A stretch of DNA of 64,000 nucleotides from Rallus limicola (lineage: Eukaryota > Chordata > Aves > Gruiformes > Rallidae). Below, piece after piece: positions 48,655 through 60,244 of this stretch. Position numbers and translations under genes: made by a program. The notes under the pieces are model-generated. The model was not told where the DNA came from. It ran no database searches and saw nothing but the letters and a program-made list of their open reading frames with translations. Each line of letters begins with the position of its first letter. Positions within the stretch are counted from its first letter, which is position 1. Location: positions 36,696,146 to 36,760,145 of the forward strand of contig JAKCOZ010000001.1 in assembly GCA_022605955.1 (NCBI GenBank), in the 5' to 3' direction.

Positions 48655-51124
48655 TGGTGGTACAGAGCACAGGTTTCTCAGGCTCTGCAGCTTCTGTTTT
48701 GTTGTTTGTTGCCTTAGCACCAAAGGACCAAATATTCCTTTGCAGCTTGATCCTGCTCCTACTAAGAGGCAACAAAACCCTTGTTGCCTTAAGCAGGGCC
48801 AGTTTTTTACATCCAAAACCCTTTTAGGTATCTGAGAGAATGGTGTCCTGTTCTGTTCAGCTCCAGTGTGCTTTGTAACTTCGGCTCTTCGCGTTTGGTG
48901 CTGCGTGAAATTCAATTGTGCCAGGTATTTCAGCTGTGCTTTACTGATGTGGTCTTCCCCCTTGAAATTAATGTCTTTATAACCACACACATTTATAGAT
49001 TAAAGAGCCATTTGATGAACTACAATGGACTAAGTTTACTTCTGGCTTTAATGTCATATTCTTACCTTAAGTACAAATATTTTATGTTGTCTTTCCTTAT
49101 GCCAGTAGTTTTTAATGTGCCCATAAAATGACTTGCTCTATGAGTTGCAAACTCCTATTTGTTTTCAGTTAGCTCTACTTGTATATCCCTCAGGAGGAGA
49201 ATTACAGTCATGGAAGCTGATGCAGTGAATTTGGTAGTTTATAAGTAGGAAATACTTAGATTTTGGGGCATGTGCAGCCTTTCATGTACAAAGTTCTCAT
49301 TTTAATATACCTCGGGCTACTGGCTTTACGATTTACAGTTAATTAGGATTCTGATTTGGGTTGAAAATTCCAATACCTATATGCTTTTATACATGCACTT
49401 CAGATCATGCTGGCTGAAGCAAATAACTGTGACTGTAGTCAATAAATGAATGTATACCACAGGGAGCAGCCCTTCCCCCCGCCCTCCTCTGACAACCTGT
49501 AAGAAAATCCTACTGTGTTCCCAGTTCACAGCAATATCATTCTGACATCACTTTGTGATAGCTAGAAGATTTCCTTGCCTATCATTTAGCAAAATCCCAA
49601 TACCATTTCCTTACTTTTAACAGTGTCTCAAAATCCCTAATGTATACCATATTTGCTCTGCCTGCATTTCATGCTCAAATTGAACTCTTTAGATAACTGA
49701 GTTCTAATCTGCACATGTATATGCGACTTTTATTAGCATCAGTCAGCACTGCAGAAGTGTGTGGAAGGGGAAGTGAGGTAACTTCCAAAATACTAATGCT
49801 GGAAAGAAACTAGCAAACCATACAAGTCATGAATTTCACATCAAAACTACTCAGTTTTTTTCTTACATATTTATAACATTTATAACAATATTAGTATGCA
49901 TCAAAAAAGGGTGATTTCATGGGATTCATCTGATACAGTCTTTAAAGTACAGATCTTTTAAATAGCTTTTTATTTTCCCTTTACTGAGTTGTGCCCCACG
50001 AAAAGCTTTTATACAGCCTCTTGTCTATTAGTTTTGCCATTTTTATTTGTTAAAGAATCAGTATTTTTTCAGTATGCAATCTACATGGCAGAAAATATTC
50101 CAATTAGTTTCAAATGTTTGTCTCAGTAGAGTAGGTAAACTTAATTTTGGAAATGGTCATTAAGATGTCCAGGATTTGGGCTGGGCTGGGCTCATGCAGT
50201 TTGGACATGGTACAGTAGGGACAGAGCTAAGATGCAAAGCCAAAGCCCAGAGATCTCTCTACGCTGCTCATATGGCTGTGAAATGAATGGGAAAGGCAGG
50301 AAAAGCAATGGCTGCTGCTGGGAGAGACTACTCTGTGTGAGCTGTTGTCATCTCTCAGATCCCTTTCCCTATGGAGGTGACAGCTAGAGAGACTACACAG
50401 TATAGCAAGGAAGACATCTGAGCTTTAGTTATTTTTGTAGTACAAGCACCTTGCTGCCATAAGTAACTGCATACTTGCTTATTCCTAGAACCAGGCCTTG
50501 AAAAAACTCTTGATGACAGTCAGGATTTATGATGGCAGAGAATTTACACTGGCAGGGGATTATATTTGGCATAGTATACAGTAAATATATTCAGTTTTGA
50601 TCATGATAAAACATTCTTGCTTAACTTCTTCATTGATAGTAGCAGTATAATTCTCCAAAAGAGGTGATATAGCTGTTTCCATAGAGTCAGGGGGAAAACA
50701 TATTTGCAAAGGAATAAATGGGAGAGGAAAGAGTTCATTGGGAATTCTGAACTTTAAAAAGAAAATCAAGGTTATTTAGGAGCCTTAAATATTTATTTAC
50801 AGCTGTACAAATACAGATAAAAAACAACTAATATGGATGTTTTTTATAATCACACACCTTACTACAGGATAAAAAGTCCACTTCAGTATATAAGATGCTA
50901 GAAAATAAGTAAAATGCAGCAATTTATATATGTAGATTCCTACTATCGGTATGATGGCAATATGTAAATTATCCTGCCAAAATTAGACTTCTATTGGGCT
51001 ACACTCCATATAAAAACTTAGGACAAGCCCATCTATGCCCTACAAAAATACCTGCTCAGACCACAAACTCTTAAAAATGAAATAACCTGAATGAGTAAAT
51101 GAAACACAGGCTACATTTATGTAG
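48655..51124. other. AT-rich DNA, no recognised gene
   Basis: No gene was found. Small GC-richer patches lie near 49470-49492 (CCCTTCCCCCCGCCCTCC) and 50178-50192 (GGGCTGGGCTGGGCT tandem). Confidence 0.45.
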
Positions 51125-51290
51125 AATTATGGATTTAATAAACAAGAGAGACAAAATCCAGAAAAACTAATGACAGTTGAAGAGGATTGCCCAGTGTCAC
51201 CCGTCAGCTTAGTAACAGACATGGCAATAGGATTTAATACAGAATCCCTTCCTAGTTTCCCATTTGAAAATCATGCCATGGTTTGCCTAC
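51125..51290 (+). repeat. MIR-type SINE fragment, plus orientation
   Basis: GATTGCCCAGTGTCACCCG then AGCTTAGTAACAGACATGGC and GGATTTAATACAGAATCCC follow the MIR order 'TTGCCCAAGGTCACACAGCTAGTAAG..GCAGAGCCGGGATTCGAACCC'. The upstream part (to about 51125) fits the 'GATGAGGAAACTGAGG' region with heavy decay. Confidence 0.6.
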
Positions 51291-51647
51291 CGAGTCCAAT
51301 AAAATAGAGATCCGTTACATGTATAAAGAGCTAAAATAGAGGTATCTCTTATCCAGACACTATCATGATGTATTAGTAAATAAATAACTTTACAGGAGGC
51401 ACAAGAACTTTATCTTCTTCCATGTCTGACTACGGCTAGGGGTGTGTTGGGACAAACACGAGAGACAGAAGCAAAAAGGAACAAAATATACTGAACAAGT
51501 TTAAGTTTCTTTTGAAAGTAATTTAGTTTAAATAAAAGGTACTTTTGAAATAATCTGTTCTTTAATGGTAGAGAAAAAACTACAATAAAACCCAAAGTAA
51601 TAATGGTTAAAAACAGAGCTTGAACTTGGAAAGGAAAGAGAGCACAG
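51291..51647. other. AT-rich DNA between two MIR fragments
   Basis: Nothing was recognised apart from AT-rich spacer. The minus ORF at 51410-51595 has no domain. Confidence 0.45.
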
Positions 51648-51800
51648 CTAGTGTTTAAGACACAAGTCTACAGTCCAGGACTCTATCCCTGTCTTTGCCA
51701 CTGATGTATTATGTGTTGGCAAGCACATAATTTACTCCATGTGAGGTACGTATTATTCTATGCATTAAAAAATAATACCGAGGCATATAGAAGTTGAGCA
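51648..51800 (-). repeat. MIR-type SINE fragment, minus orientation
   Basis: On the plus strand it reads GTGTTTAAGACACAAGTCTA, CAGTCCAGGACTCTATCCC, TGTCTTTGCCACTGATGTAT and TATGTGTTGGCAAGCACATA. This follows the reverse complement of MIR in order: 'TGGTTAAGAGCACAGGCTCT..GGAGTCAGACTG..GGGTTCGAATCC..GCTCTGCCACTTACTAGCTG..TGACCTTGGGCAAG'. It is the clearest of the MIR copies and lies in the opposite orientation to the fragment at 51125-51290. Confidence 0.75.
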
Positions 51801-52519
51801 CATTTCAAAAAGCTGTTTCGAAGTCAGATTGCCTCCATTTTTGACTGTGCAACTTGAACTACCTGTTGTTCCATATTCAGAGTTTTGGTGTTCCAGCAGT
51901 GCTTTCTGAAGATTAACACTTAACTTTAATGTCTCTCCATTTTCTTGGAAAATGACTGGCAAAAGATGCTGCAAGTCTACACCACAAGGATCTGAACCTC
52001 TGCCTTTGAGAAGTCCTTCCATTCTACAAATAGGTTTAAAAGAAAAGATTAAAAGAAGATGGAAAAAAAAAAGCCTCTGGTTTGGGTTTTTTTTTGACTT
52101 AACAAGCAGGTGAATAATTGCATGCAAAAATGGTCTGCCTGCTTTCTCACCAAGTGATTAATACGGTACGTACTGTGGGCCAAATGCCCCACGCACTCTC
52201 ACTGTAGGAGGTAGTGGCTACCTCAGTATTAAAAACTCTGTCCCTTTTAGGTTGTGTGATTACGACACTGAGGAAAGGGTTCACAGAGATATGTAAAACA
52301 GGTCAGATGAACCACGGTCTAAGAGTGCCCGTTTCTGTCCATTAACTATAAAGAAAACCTGAGGTCATTTACTTAGATAGGGACACCAGCCCTTCACATC
52401 TTAAAAATTAAGTCAAGGGAATTCCACCACAAAGGACAGGGTCATTTATAACTTATGAGCACTACAACTCTTTATATTCTTAGCTAAACCTGCGAAGAAT
52501 ACCCTTAAAGCTCACTTTT
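51801..52519. other. Mixed DNA, no recognised gene
   Basis: Nothing was assigned. The minus ORF at 51765-52127 overlaps the MIR edge and has no domain. The stretch 52150-52330 has more CpG than the surroundings (ACGGTACGTACTG, CCACGCACTC, TTACGACACTG) and could be weakly constrained. Confidence 0.4.
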
Positions 52520-52800
52520 TTCATTTTCTTTATTTTTTTTTTAATCATACCATATGCAACAGCACTGGGAGTCCCAGGGCCAGAAAGGGCTGCTGGGCAT
52601 ATGGGCAGCGTGGGTAGAGGTCCCAAGGGGCCCAGGCAGCCCCACGCATCCTGGATGTGCTGGGGGCTGTACAGAGGAGACACCTAGGAGGAGAAACTTG
52701 GTCAGCTTTGATCAGCCTGGATCCAGGCACAAAAATTACTGCCAGGGAGCTGGTGTCACAGGGACACAGTGTAAATGGTGACACATTCAGGTATTGCGCT
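52520..52800 (-). other. GC-rich islet with an A-rich tail, candidate retro-insertion
   Basis: The islet from about 52560 to 52760 is strikingly richer in G and C than its surroundings. On the minus strand it runs directly into GATTAAAAAAAAAATAAAG (about 52528-52546), an A-rich tail where a retrotransposed transcript would have one. A 101-codon minus frame (52545-52850) ends almost at the tail, and a plus-strand 75-codon frame overlaps it. I recognise no domain; the minus product is Pro/Leu/Ala/Cys-rich. It may be an old processed retrocopy, a short GC-biased retroposon, or just a GC-rich patch beside a T run. Confidence 0.35.
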
Positions 52801-53324
52801 TTACTGAAGCTACAGATTTCAGACTGCAGCAACACAAAATTTATTTGCATTCATGAAAAAAAATGCCCAAAAATGAATAGACAAATCTAATTCACTGCTG
52901 TTGCACACAGCCAGGTCTTGTAATTCCTCCCAATTGTTTCAAACTGAGAAATCCCTGCTGTTCCCTCCTGCCTCTGTGACTCCGTCCAGCACTCACCTCT
53001 GTGGTAATGAGAAAAGTTCTGTTCTTCACCCTAAATGTGTTATTGACCAGTTTATGCCTATTTCTTTCAGTAATACTGATTAAATAAAGCTACCTAGGTG
53101 CACGCTAGCATGTGTAGCTATGCAGTGGTCCTTGATCATCTTGTTTAAACTTGATTCTCAAGTATTAATCCGAGTGATCTCTAATAGGCCTAATTTTGTG
53201 CTGATTTATGCTTCACAAAGCACCTTTAGAATACCACAGGTTTGTAATTTTGGCCAAGTCACATGCATGAGAAAAGTCAGACTCTCTGGGTTTGGTTCAC
53301 TTTCTGAAATGCAGCAAGCAGCTA
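52801..53324. other. Mixed DNA, no recognised gene
   Basis: No gene was found. ORFs at 52901-53083 and 53120-53464 (plus) are unsupported; the second runs into the polypyrimidine tract and codes for poly-Phe there. Confidence 0.45.
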
Positions 53325-53381
53325 TTCCCTTTTCTTTTTCTTTCTTTTTTTTTTTCTTTTTTTTTCTTTTTCTTTTTTTCC
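53325..53381 (+). repeat. Polypyrimidine tract, T-rich with regular C
   Basis: About 57 bases consist only of T and C, in blocks of three to eleven T separated by single C. Seen from the minus strand it is an A-rich run with G interruptions, as in a decayed poly(A) or an (AAAAG)n repeat. No adjoining retroelement was recognised. Confidence 0.9.
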
Positions 53382-55479
53382 TGAAAAGCTTTCAGCTGTC
53401 CCTACTGGCAGACTTTAAAAGGTCAACAGCCCTGCTAATATTGTCTCACACATCAAGCAAGTGATTATAATTATTTTGATGCCATCAATAAGAGTAGTTT
53501 AACTAAACTGTACTCTTTTAATGAATTACATATGGCTGGAATACCAGTGCCTTACAGAAGCCATATCAGCTCTATTACCATAAACCACAAAATATTGGTG
53601 AAGTGTTGCTAAATAATGTTTATATTAAGATTCTGTTAAAACAAAAACTCCAAGCAAAACATTAATTTACAGCACATATAACAAGTGCAATGTATACTCC
53701 TGCCCTTGGGAGAAATGTGACAGCTTTAGAGGAAGAATGGGATGCCACTGTCATTTTAGCATTTTATTTCATAGAAATAGGTAGGACTAATGAGTTTTAA
53801 TCTATCATTCTCTTGGACAAATGATTTGGGTAATGCAAACTGTTTACTAGAGGTGACTAAATTTTTTCACAAAAAACTTTTTTTTTTTTTTGTTTAATGT
53901 ACAATTTTTGTCCAAGTAAGTTTAATAATTGAATGATAATTTTCCATAGTGTTTTCAATAGGAAATTTACCAGAAATATTATCGAGATATTGAAATTTGT
54001 GTTAGATATCGAAATGCCTTTGTGGAAATTGGCAGAGTAACAGTGTCACAACCAGGCCTTTTCTTTGAATTTGAATTTGCCTGTTTTACAACCTTTAAAT
54101 CTGCTGTAATTTTATGGAGAGAAAGAGGCAGAGATTAGAAGTGCTAAATTCTTAATTTCTTGTGTCTTTGAAAAACATCTGGCTGGCGGACCTCACCATG
54201 CCAGATGTGAGAGAAATTAAGCTCCTTTTAGAACCTGGGCTTCATCCTTCCAAAAGGCACTGGAATGCCACACTTAGGTCTGGTTTATTCTAAGAGTACA
54301 GGATATATGGGGTAGTAACTTCAGCATCTGCAGAAAATCTCTGGAATATGCTTGATAATTTATATTCCACAATGACATAAAGAATGAGGAGGAAGGATAC
54401 CAGTATAAACTGGTACATTCCTCCAAGCAGAAACCATTTTGTCCATTGTAATTGCTTAGAAGCAGAACTGTACTACTGTTTCCTGCAACTACCAGCAAAT
54501 GTATGAGACTTCAGCTGCTTTTTATGAATTAAAAGTAAACTGAAAATGTACTCTATTTTTTTTTCGTGGTTAGTTAGGTAATTCTTGCTTTCTTTAAAAT
54601 TAAACACACCAAGGTACCTCCACTGAAGATATTTTACAAGCTGATTTACTGATGTGTGCAGTCACATTTTCAAGTACACTTTTAAAACAAGTTACGGTTG
54701 TGTCTAGATGAATACACATCTGCTTTTTTGAGTTTTATTGATTCTATGAGGAATAAACAGACCTTTGGAAGCCCACATGAAGATGCTCAACCACACAGGA
54801 GGTAGGAGAAACAATGCCACATATGCCAGAGTCATTTCTTTTGGAAGTAAGGTCAGAACTGGGTGGTTAACAGATACTAATATATGAGGTGAAGACTTAC
54901 AGATCTCTTACGATGTATATACACAGATATATGTGTTGCCTGTAATTCAGGAATTATCTTGAAACAGATTATTATATGAAATGCATTGTTTGAATGTATG
55001 AGACCTTATTTGAAGCCCATTACAGTCAATAGAAAGAGTTGGCTTTTATTCAAGATTTTAAACTGGAGAAAAGTCTGTGGGAACTCAGAACAGCTGCAAT
55101 TTCACATTGACCCACTGTCATTGCCACAGTTATTTAACTGATAATGGTCTTTTCCACTAAACAATTTATTTGACGAAACAATGGCTTGTTTTATTGTGAT
55201 CCTTTCTCCCTGTATATAATTATTGTTAACCAGGTGTTTCTTTTATACCAAAGCCTGTATGGAAAATTGCTTTTTAGAAACTGCTATCCCTTAATGCATT
55301 TGAAAGTCCATTGAGTAGACGAAGTTTGGAGTCTTTGATCAAAGAATTCTGCTCATCTCTTTTAAAATGACAAAAAGTGACCAATTAATTTCATGTCATG
55401 TCCTCAAGAGTAGCTTCTTACACCATATTTTTATGTGGAGGAGAATGTTACCAACAACTTGTCATCGAAACACGAGACT
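53382..55479. other. AT-rich DNA, no recognised gene
   Basis: No gene or repeat was recognised. A run of T lies near 53879-53891. The minus ORF at 54274-54498 has no domain. Confidence 0.5.
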
Positions 55480-55640
55480 GCCTAAAAAAGCTGATCTGTC
55501 ACCAATTGAGAGCTCAGCATCTACAACCAAAACCTGAGGGCGGCTATCAGATGTTAAAGCAACTAAATTAAAAGCCTTGTGTTAAAGTTTAGGTCTTCTT
55601 TAAGTTACTGTCACAGTCATGTTCACAGTTTGATAAAAGA
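55480..55640. other. Possible conserved non-coding element
   Basis: A homopolymer-poor block contains GCTGATCTGTCACCAATTG, GAGGGCGGCTATCAGATG and GTTACTGTCACAGTCATG. CTGTCA/TGACAG-type motifs, the core of TALE homeodomain sites, occur near both ends. No reading frame spans it. The assignment rests on texture. Confidence 0.25.
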
Positions 55641-56231
55641 GCAGTATAATTGGAGACCAATTCTCAAATCCTAAAAGGGTAAAAAGACGTGGCTTGTTTA
55701 TCATGAAAGACTGCTATTCCAACTACTAATCTTTCTGTCCTAGGAAGTGTCTTATTCTCTTTTCTGTGTTGGAAAGCTGCCTAACAAATGTATTTTCCAA
55801 GACAATGAAGGAAGCAGACCTCTATTCTTTCTTATCAATTTAATCTCTTTCATTCAGCTGACAATGTCCTCTTGTAGGCTAGGTCTCTTTCCACATGAAT
55901 TACTAAGTGACAAGTTACTTTTGCCTTTTCCTTTGTTTTTGGGTTTTTTCCATGCCAGAATCCTAAAATGTAATAAAAGGATTATTTGTACACACATTAT
56001 TTTTAACCATAAAAATACATAAAAGAGACAGAGTATTCAGTGAACTATTATTGTAAAACTTGCATAGATTGTTATTGCAATCATAATTATTGCTGTCATT
56101 TTATCATTCAATATTTTCATACACCTCTTTAATTAAAAAATTACTCAGAGTACAGAGAAATCTGGTGTCTGTTGGTTTCTCTGTAGGAAACTGGCTTCTG
56201 AATCCTGATTAAGTCTGAAAGAATTTAAGAT
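55641..56231. other. AT-rich DNA, no recognised gene
   Basis: The plus-strand ORF at 55747-56022 is hydrophobic and T-rich, with no domain. Nothing else was recognised. Confidence 0.45.
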
Positions 56232-56305
56232 TTTGTCACTGAGCTGAATTAATTGAAAATAATATATCTCTTTGTGCCTCAGTTTCCCCCTTTGTAATGT
56301 ACTTT
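56232..56305 (-). repeat. MIR-type SINE scrap, minus orientation
   Basis: GTCACTGAGCTGAATTAATT followed by CTCTTTGTGCCTCAGTTTCC and CCCTTTGTAATGT matches the reverse complement of the MIR core 'CACTTACTAGCTGTGTGACC...CTCTGTGCCTCAGTTTCCCCATCTGTAAAATG'. Only this best-conserved segment is recognisable. Confidence 0.6.
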
Positions 56306-56618
56306 TCATTTTTTAAAACATTTTTTTAAGCCACACTCTCAATGCAAGTTGTTAATGTTAAAATGCTGCCCATGTGGGAAACAAAATAAAATTATGCTCT
56401 ACCTACTGAAAATAAAATGTGGATAAGAACTCTTCATTCTACCAGTTTAACATTAGTCTCTCCAACACTAGGAAATATGAGAAAGAAAAATTGGGGAACA
56501 CACCCCTCCCCCCCCCATCATTCCAAGCAAAAAAATTATCCTTAGTATAAAAAGACATAAAATTAAAATCCTGTGGCACAGAGATAATTTAATGATCTTA
56601 ATAAAACAAAGCATATGA
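56306..56618. other. AT-rich DNA with a C run
   Basis: CCCCT followed by nine C lies at 56503-56516. Minus ORFs at 56468-56802 are Gly/Glu/Arg-rich because they translate this C run and the C-rich tract downstream in reverse. No gene is supported. Confidence 0.5.
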
Positions 56619-56666
56619 CTCTTCTTCTCCCTCCTCCCCGCCCCCCCTTCCTCCTCGCCCAGCCCC
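56619..56666 (-). repeat. C-rich tract, predicted G-quadruplex on the minus strand
   Basis: The plus strand is a long pyrimidine run with C blocks at 56629-56631, 56636-56639, 56641-56647, 56658-56660 and 56663-56666. Read on the minus strand, G runs of seven, four and three are separated by one and four bases, which satisfies the usual four-run rule when the seven-G run is split. It is the strongest such motif I saw in the window. Confidence 0.8.
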
Positions 56667-59207
56667 AAAAACAAATCCTGATTAAACAGAACTCAAAGTT
56701 TCCCTTCTGTGGCAGTGGAAGCCTGTTATTTTTATTTATTTTTGAAGTTAATCCAGAAATGACCTGGAGTGGAAAGGCATGCCTCTCTCTAACTATAGGC
56801 ACAAAGGCTCAGAACGTATGGCAATTTTGACATTTTTAGTTAGAAATCTTTCCCTGAAAAAAAGAAAAATATACTTTAATACTTGCAGAGTGCATGATAT
56901 GTCAGCTTCTTGCATTCATGGCCATGTGTTAAGATGACATTTTGTCTGCTAGACAGTGCGATAACCTTGCAGAGGCACAAGTGCCAAGGAGAATGCGCTG
57001 AGACTGTTCACATGCAGAAGCACTGTTTTTCCTGCTGAGGTATTTGCCTCTGTTATCTTCAGACCTGGCTGAGATCATTGGCCTTTCACACCACCTTTCA
57101 CACCGCCTCTTGCTCTGCACCTTGGAAAAAGGCTGAGGAGAAATGGGGTAGGAATGGGTTCCCGTGGTGATTGTGTTGTGATGTGAACCCCACCTAGTTC
57201 TAAATTTGGTTCATCTAAGTTACTACCTACAGGAAAGGTCAACTGAACGAAGAGAGGCCAATGAACTGTGTACATCTCACATAAATCCTTTTTTTTGTTT
57301 GTTTGGTAAATCCTTTTTTTGGTTGGTTGGGTTTTTTTAATTTCAGCAAGGTATAGATAATATACAGAGAACTGCCTGGCAAGCAGTATGAGGTTCGCCA
57401 CAGTGATCTTAATCACCTAAGAAGCAAGCAACTCCCAGAAAGAAATAACAATGCCAAACAGTTGCAGTCCCAGAAGGAAGAGTGGGATTTGCAGTGAAGA
57501 GGGAGCCCAGGCTCTGTCTGTCATGGGTAATACCGGAGAGCAAGGAGATGCTCACTCTCCCTTCCTTGCTCTGTGGTAAAACTACTTGTAGAATAGTCTT
57601 TCCTTTGGTGTAAGATAAAAGAGCTTTGCCCTGTGCATACCAGTTACACAATAAAAACATTTCTATGAAGATGAGAATAAAGAAGTGAAATAGCATTGCT
57701 TCATATTCCGTCCTCCAGCATATGCATGAGGACAGGGTGAGTTACCATCAGCCTAGACCAGAGCCTGGGCTCTCCATCTCACTGAATTCTGCTAGCTAAC
57801 ACCAGAAAGCATACAGGGTTTCTATTTACATAAATTAGCTAGCAGTTTGTTGTCAGAAAAGATGAGTAAGGCTTTGTGGAAGATTCCCAACTCATAATTC
57901 TGTTTTCATTTTGCATCAAAACTTTTCAACAATTTTTCTTTTTTGGAGGAAAGAAAGAAAATTAAAGAAGAAAAGAAAGAAGCAAATTGCTCTCACTTGC
58001 CATTTGCTTGCATCAAAACTCTGGGGCATTGCCTGTCTTTTGATTCAGCTGTTCCCTTGGCATGGGAATACACTTGAACAAATAGGAAATATAATGAGAA
58101 ACATGCTTCCTCATGGTATTTCCAATTGGAAATAGCACAAGGAAAAAGCACTTTATCACCTTATTCCCAAACAGAAATAATCTAAGAAAGCTTTTTCCTC
58201 ACAACATTCCCTGATTGCTTAAATAGGTGGACATATGTCAGGGGAGCATTTCTGGTGGTCTTCACTGGGGTGAGAAGTGATTCAGCTGCCTTAGTAGCTC
58301 ACTGCTCCTCTGGAGAAGTAGGTGGTACACCCAAGAAACAACCTGGATTCACATCTAAAGCAAATCATACAAAGTGAAATAAGCCTCATGACCCAAGGTC
58401 TCAGGGGGTCTACTTCAGCAAATTGTCATGATGCCAGCGGAGAGAGTGTATTAGAGGCTAGAATTGAAGAGTCAAAGAAGCAGATTTCCTGCAGCCAATG
58501 TGTCTAAAGCTAGGAGTATTGTTGAAAATCAGGGCTGATTCTCTTCTCACACAAGCTTTATTCAGTGTAACTATTGATCTGCTTGGTACAAGAGAAAAGC
58601 AACAGGCTTGTAGTACCTTAAGGAAAGGGAATTTCTCAAATGTGTCCATTCAAGGTATGCACCAATATAAACCAGCACCAAAAAAATCGTATCAAACACA
58701 TACATTATTGGAATTAAATTGATAAAACATCTTGAGAGTCACTTTAGTTTGGGAAGTAATCTACTAGCACCTCATTGAATTTGAATAGGACTTTTTCTTT
58801 GTTTTACTACTGATATTAGGGAACTGGTTTAGCATATGCCTTTCTGAAAATACTGAAATATTAATTGACTTTATTTACATTCATTTGCCTTCTTCATGTC
58901 ACTGCTTCAACAAAGTCCAGAAACAAAAAAACACCTGGTAGTAAATTTTTGGGGAGGTATTTGCATGCATTCTGCCAGGCAGCTCCTTAATAAGTTGATT
59001 TCTACTTTGGAAATCCATTTTGGATGTTCACAGCATTATTTTCAACCCCACCTTTCCTTATCTCCCAATTGCCCTGAGACGTAGTGGAAATGAAGGAAGT
59101 GCAGAAGAAGTTGCAGGTTTCTATCTAGTTGACTTTGTCCTTCTCAAACTCAGGGCAGCTCCAAACCCACTCTAATCTTATAAACATATGAAACAAAGCT
59201 CTTTATT
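56667..59207. other. Mixed DNA, no recognised gene
   Basis: No gene was found. CCTTTCACACCA/CCTTTCACACCG is a 12-bp tandem pair at 57082-57105. The T/G-rich stretch 57289-57338 contains AAATCCTTTTTTT repeated with GGTTGGTTGGG. Minus ORFs at 57075-57416 and 57409-57696 have no recognisable domain. Confidence 0.45.
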
Positions 59208-59258
59208 TTCTAAAGGGTCCCTTTAACCAAGACAATTCTATGATTCTATAATTCTATT
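59208..59258 (+). repeat. CR1 LINE 3' scrap, plus orientation
   Basis: TTCTAAAGGGTCCCTTTAAC, then CAAGACAATTCTATGATTCT and ATAATTCTAT, match the terminal CR1 3' UTR and its ATTCTATG repeat. Only about 50 bp remain. Confidence 0.82.
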
Positions 59259-60004
59259 TAAACTTACATATGGACTTAAGTTTTTTTGCATTGATTATGA
59301 CCAAGAAATATGCAACAATAATCTGGGGAAATTACCTGCATGATATTCAATATATTCTTGTTTTTCAAGTTTTCTGACAAATAGTACACATATTTTTATA
59401 AAAAGATCAAAAAAAGAAATTTCCTATTTAATTTCTTTCCTTTGTGTGAATACACAAATGAACTCCACAAAAATGTAAGCTTCTTGCCTTAGGTTCACAA
59501 AACTGGTTTCCATCCCATTGCATTATCTATTTAAAAATGGGCAGGGAAACAAAATGCTGTAGGTGCTCTGGGTGGAAACTCCATGGTCAGCAAAGTCTGC
59601 TCTGCTATAGCTAATTTGTATGAGATGACTCCAGAGGGAATTTATAGTGCGGGTGGTTGGCCAGTGGAGGATTTTTGTTACAGAATCATTTTACTGGAAT
59701 GAGTTTGTATAAGTAGCTCCTGCATCACCCTGAATTTCATCACCACACTGGAGTAATAGAAAGAATAGAGCATGGAAAGAAGAGGGCATTTCAGGGTTCC
59801 TTTAGGGCAAAGGGGTTCAGCAAAACAGAGAGGAATGGAGTAAGTGAAACTAGTATCCGCTCTGGCCAGTGCTCATCAGTGGAAGATCCATGGGGGTTAG
59901 TGTCAGTTATGTGTTAAGGGTGGTCCCTACTGAACCTTTTGCACCAGGCAAGATACCTCTGAACTGGAAACCCCATTCAGACATAGTGAGAAAGAAAGGC
60001 TGTG
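59259..60004. other. AT-rich DNA before a CR1 copy
   Basis: Nothing was recognised. The CR1 copy that follows may extend somewhat to the left, but the motifs become unclear before about 60005. Confidence 0.45.
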
Positions 60005-60244
60005 TTACCCCTAGGACAAGGGGTAACGGCCTTAAGATGAAGAAGGATACATTTAGATTAAATATTGGGAAAAAACTCCTTTCTATGAGGGTGGTGAGGC
60101 CCTGGCACAAGTTGCCCAGAGAACCAGTTTGAATGGGACTTTGGGTAACCTGGTCTTGTGGAGGGTGTTTCTGTCCATGGCAGGGGGTTGGAACTAGATA
60201 TTTAAGGTCCCTTCCAACCCAAACCAGTCTGTGATTCTGTGATT
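60005..60244 (+). repeat. CR1 LINE 3' end, plus orientation
   Basis: The copy contains CTAGGACAAGGGGTAACGG, GGATACATTTAGATTAAATA, TATGAGGGTGGTGAGGCCCT and CAAGTTGCCCAGAGAACC. The 3' UTR follows (TCCATGGCAGGGGGTTGGAA, GGTCCCTTCCAACCCAAACC) and then CTGTGATTCTGTGATTA. The frame reads TRGNGLKMKKDTFRLNIGKK then LPREPV, the CR1 ORF2 C-terminus, and ends early at 60132. The rest of the element is missing, so it is a dead 5'-truncated insertion. Confidence 0.94.

Noticed and set aside
53120..53464. 114-codon ORF with a poly-Phe block
   Set aside because: The Phe block is the polypyrimidine tract in translation; the rest has no recognisable domain.
56468..56802. Gly/Arg-rich minus ORFs
   Set aside because: They are produced by reading the C-rich tracts in reverse.
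59869..60132. 87-codon ORF
   Set aside because: Its C-terminal half is CR1 ORF2 remnant sequence.
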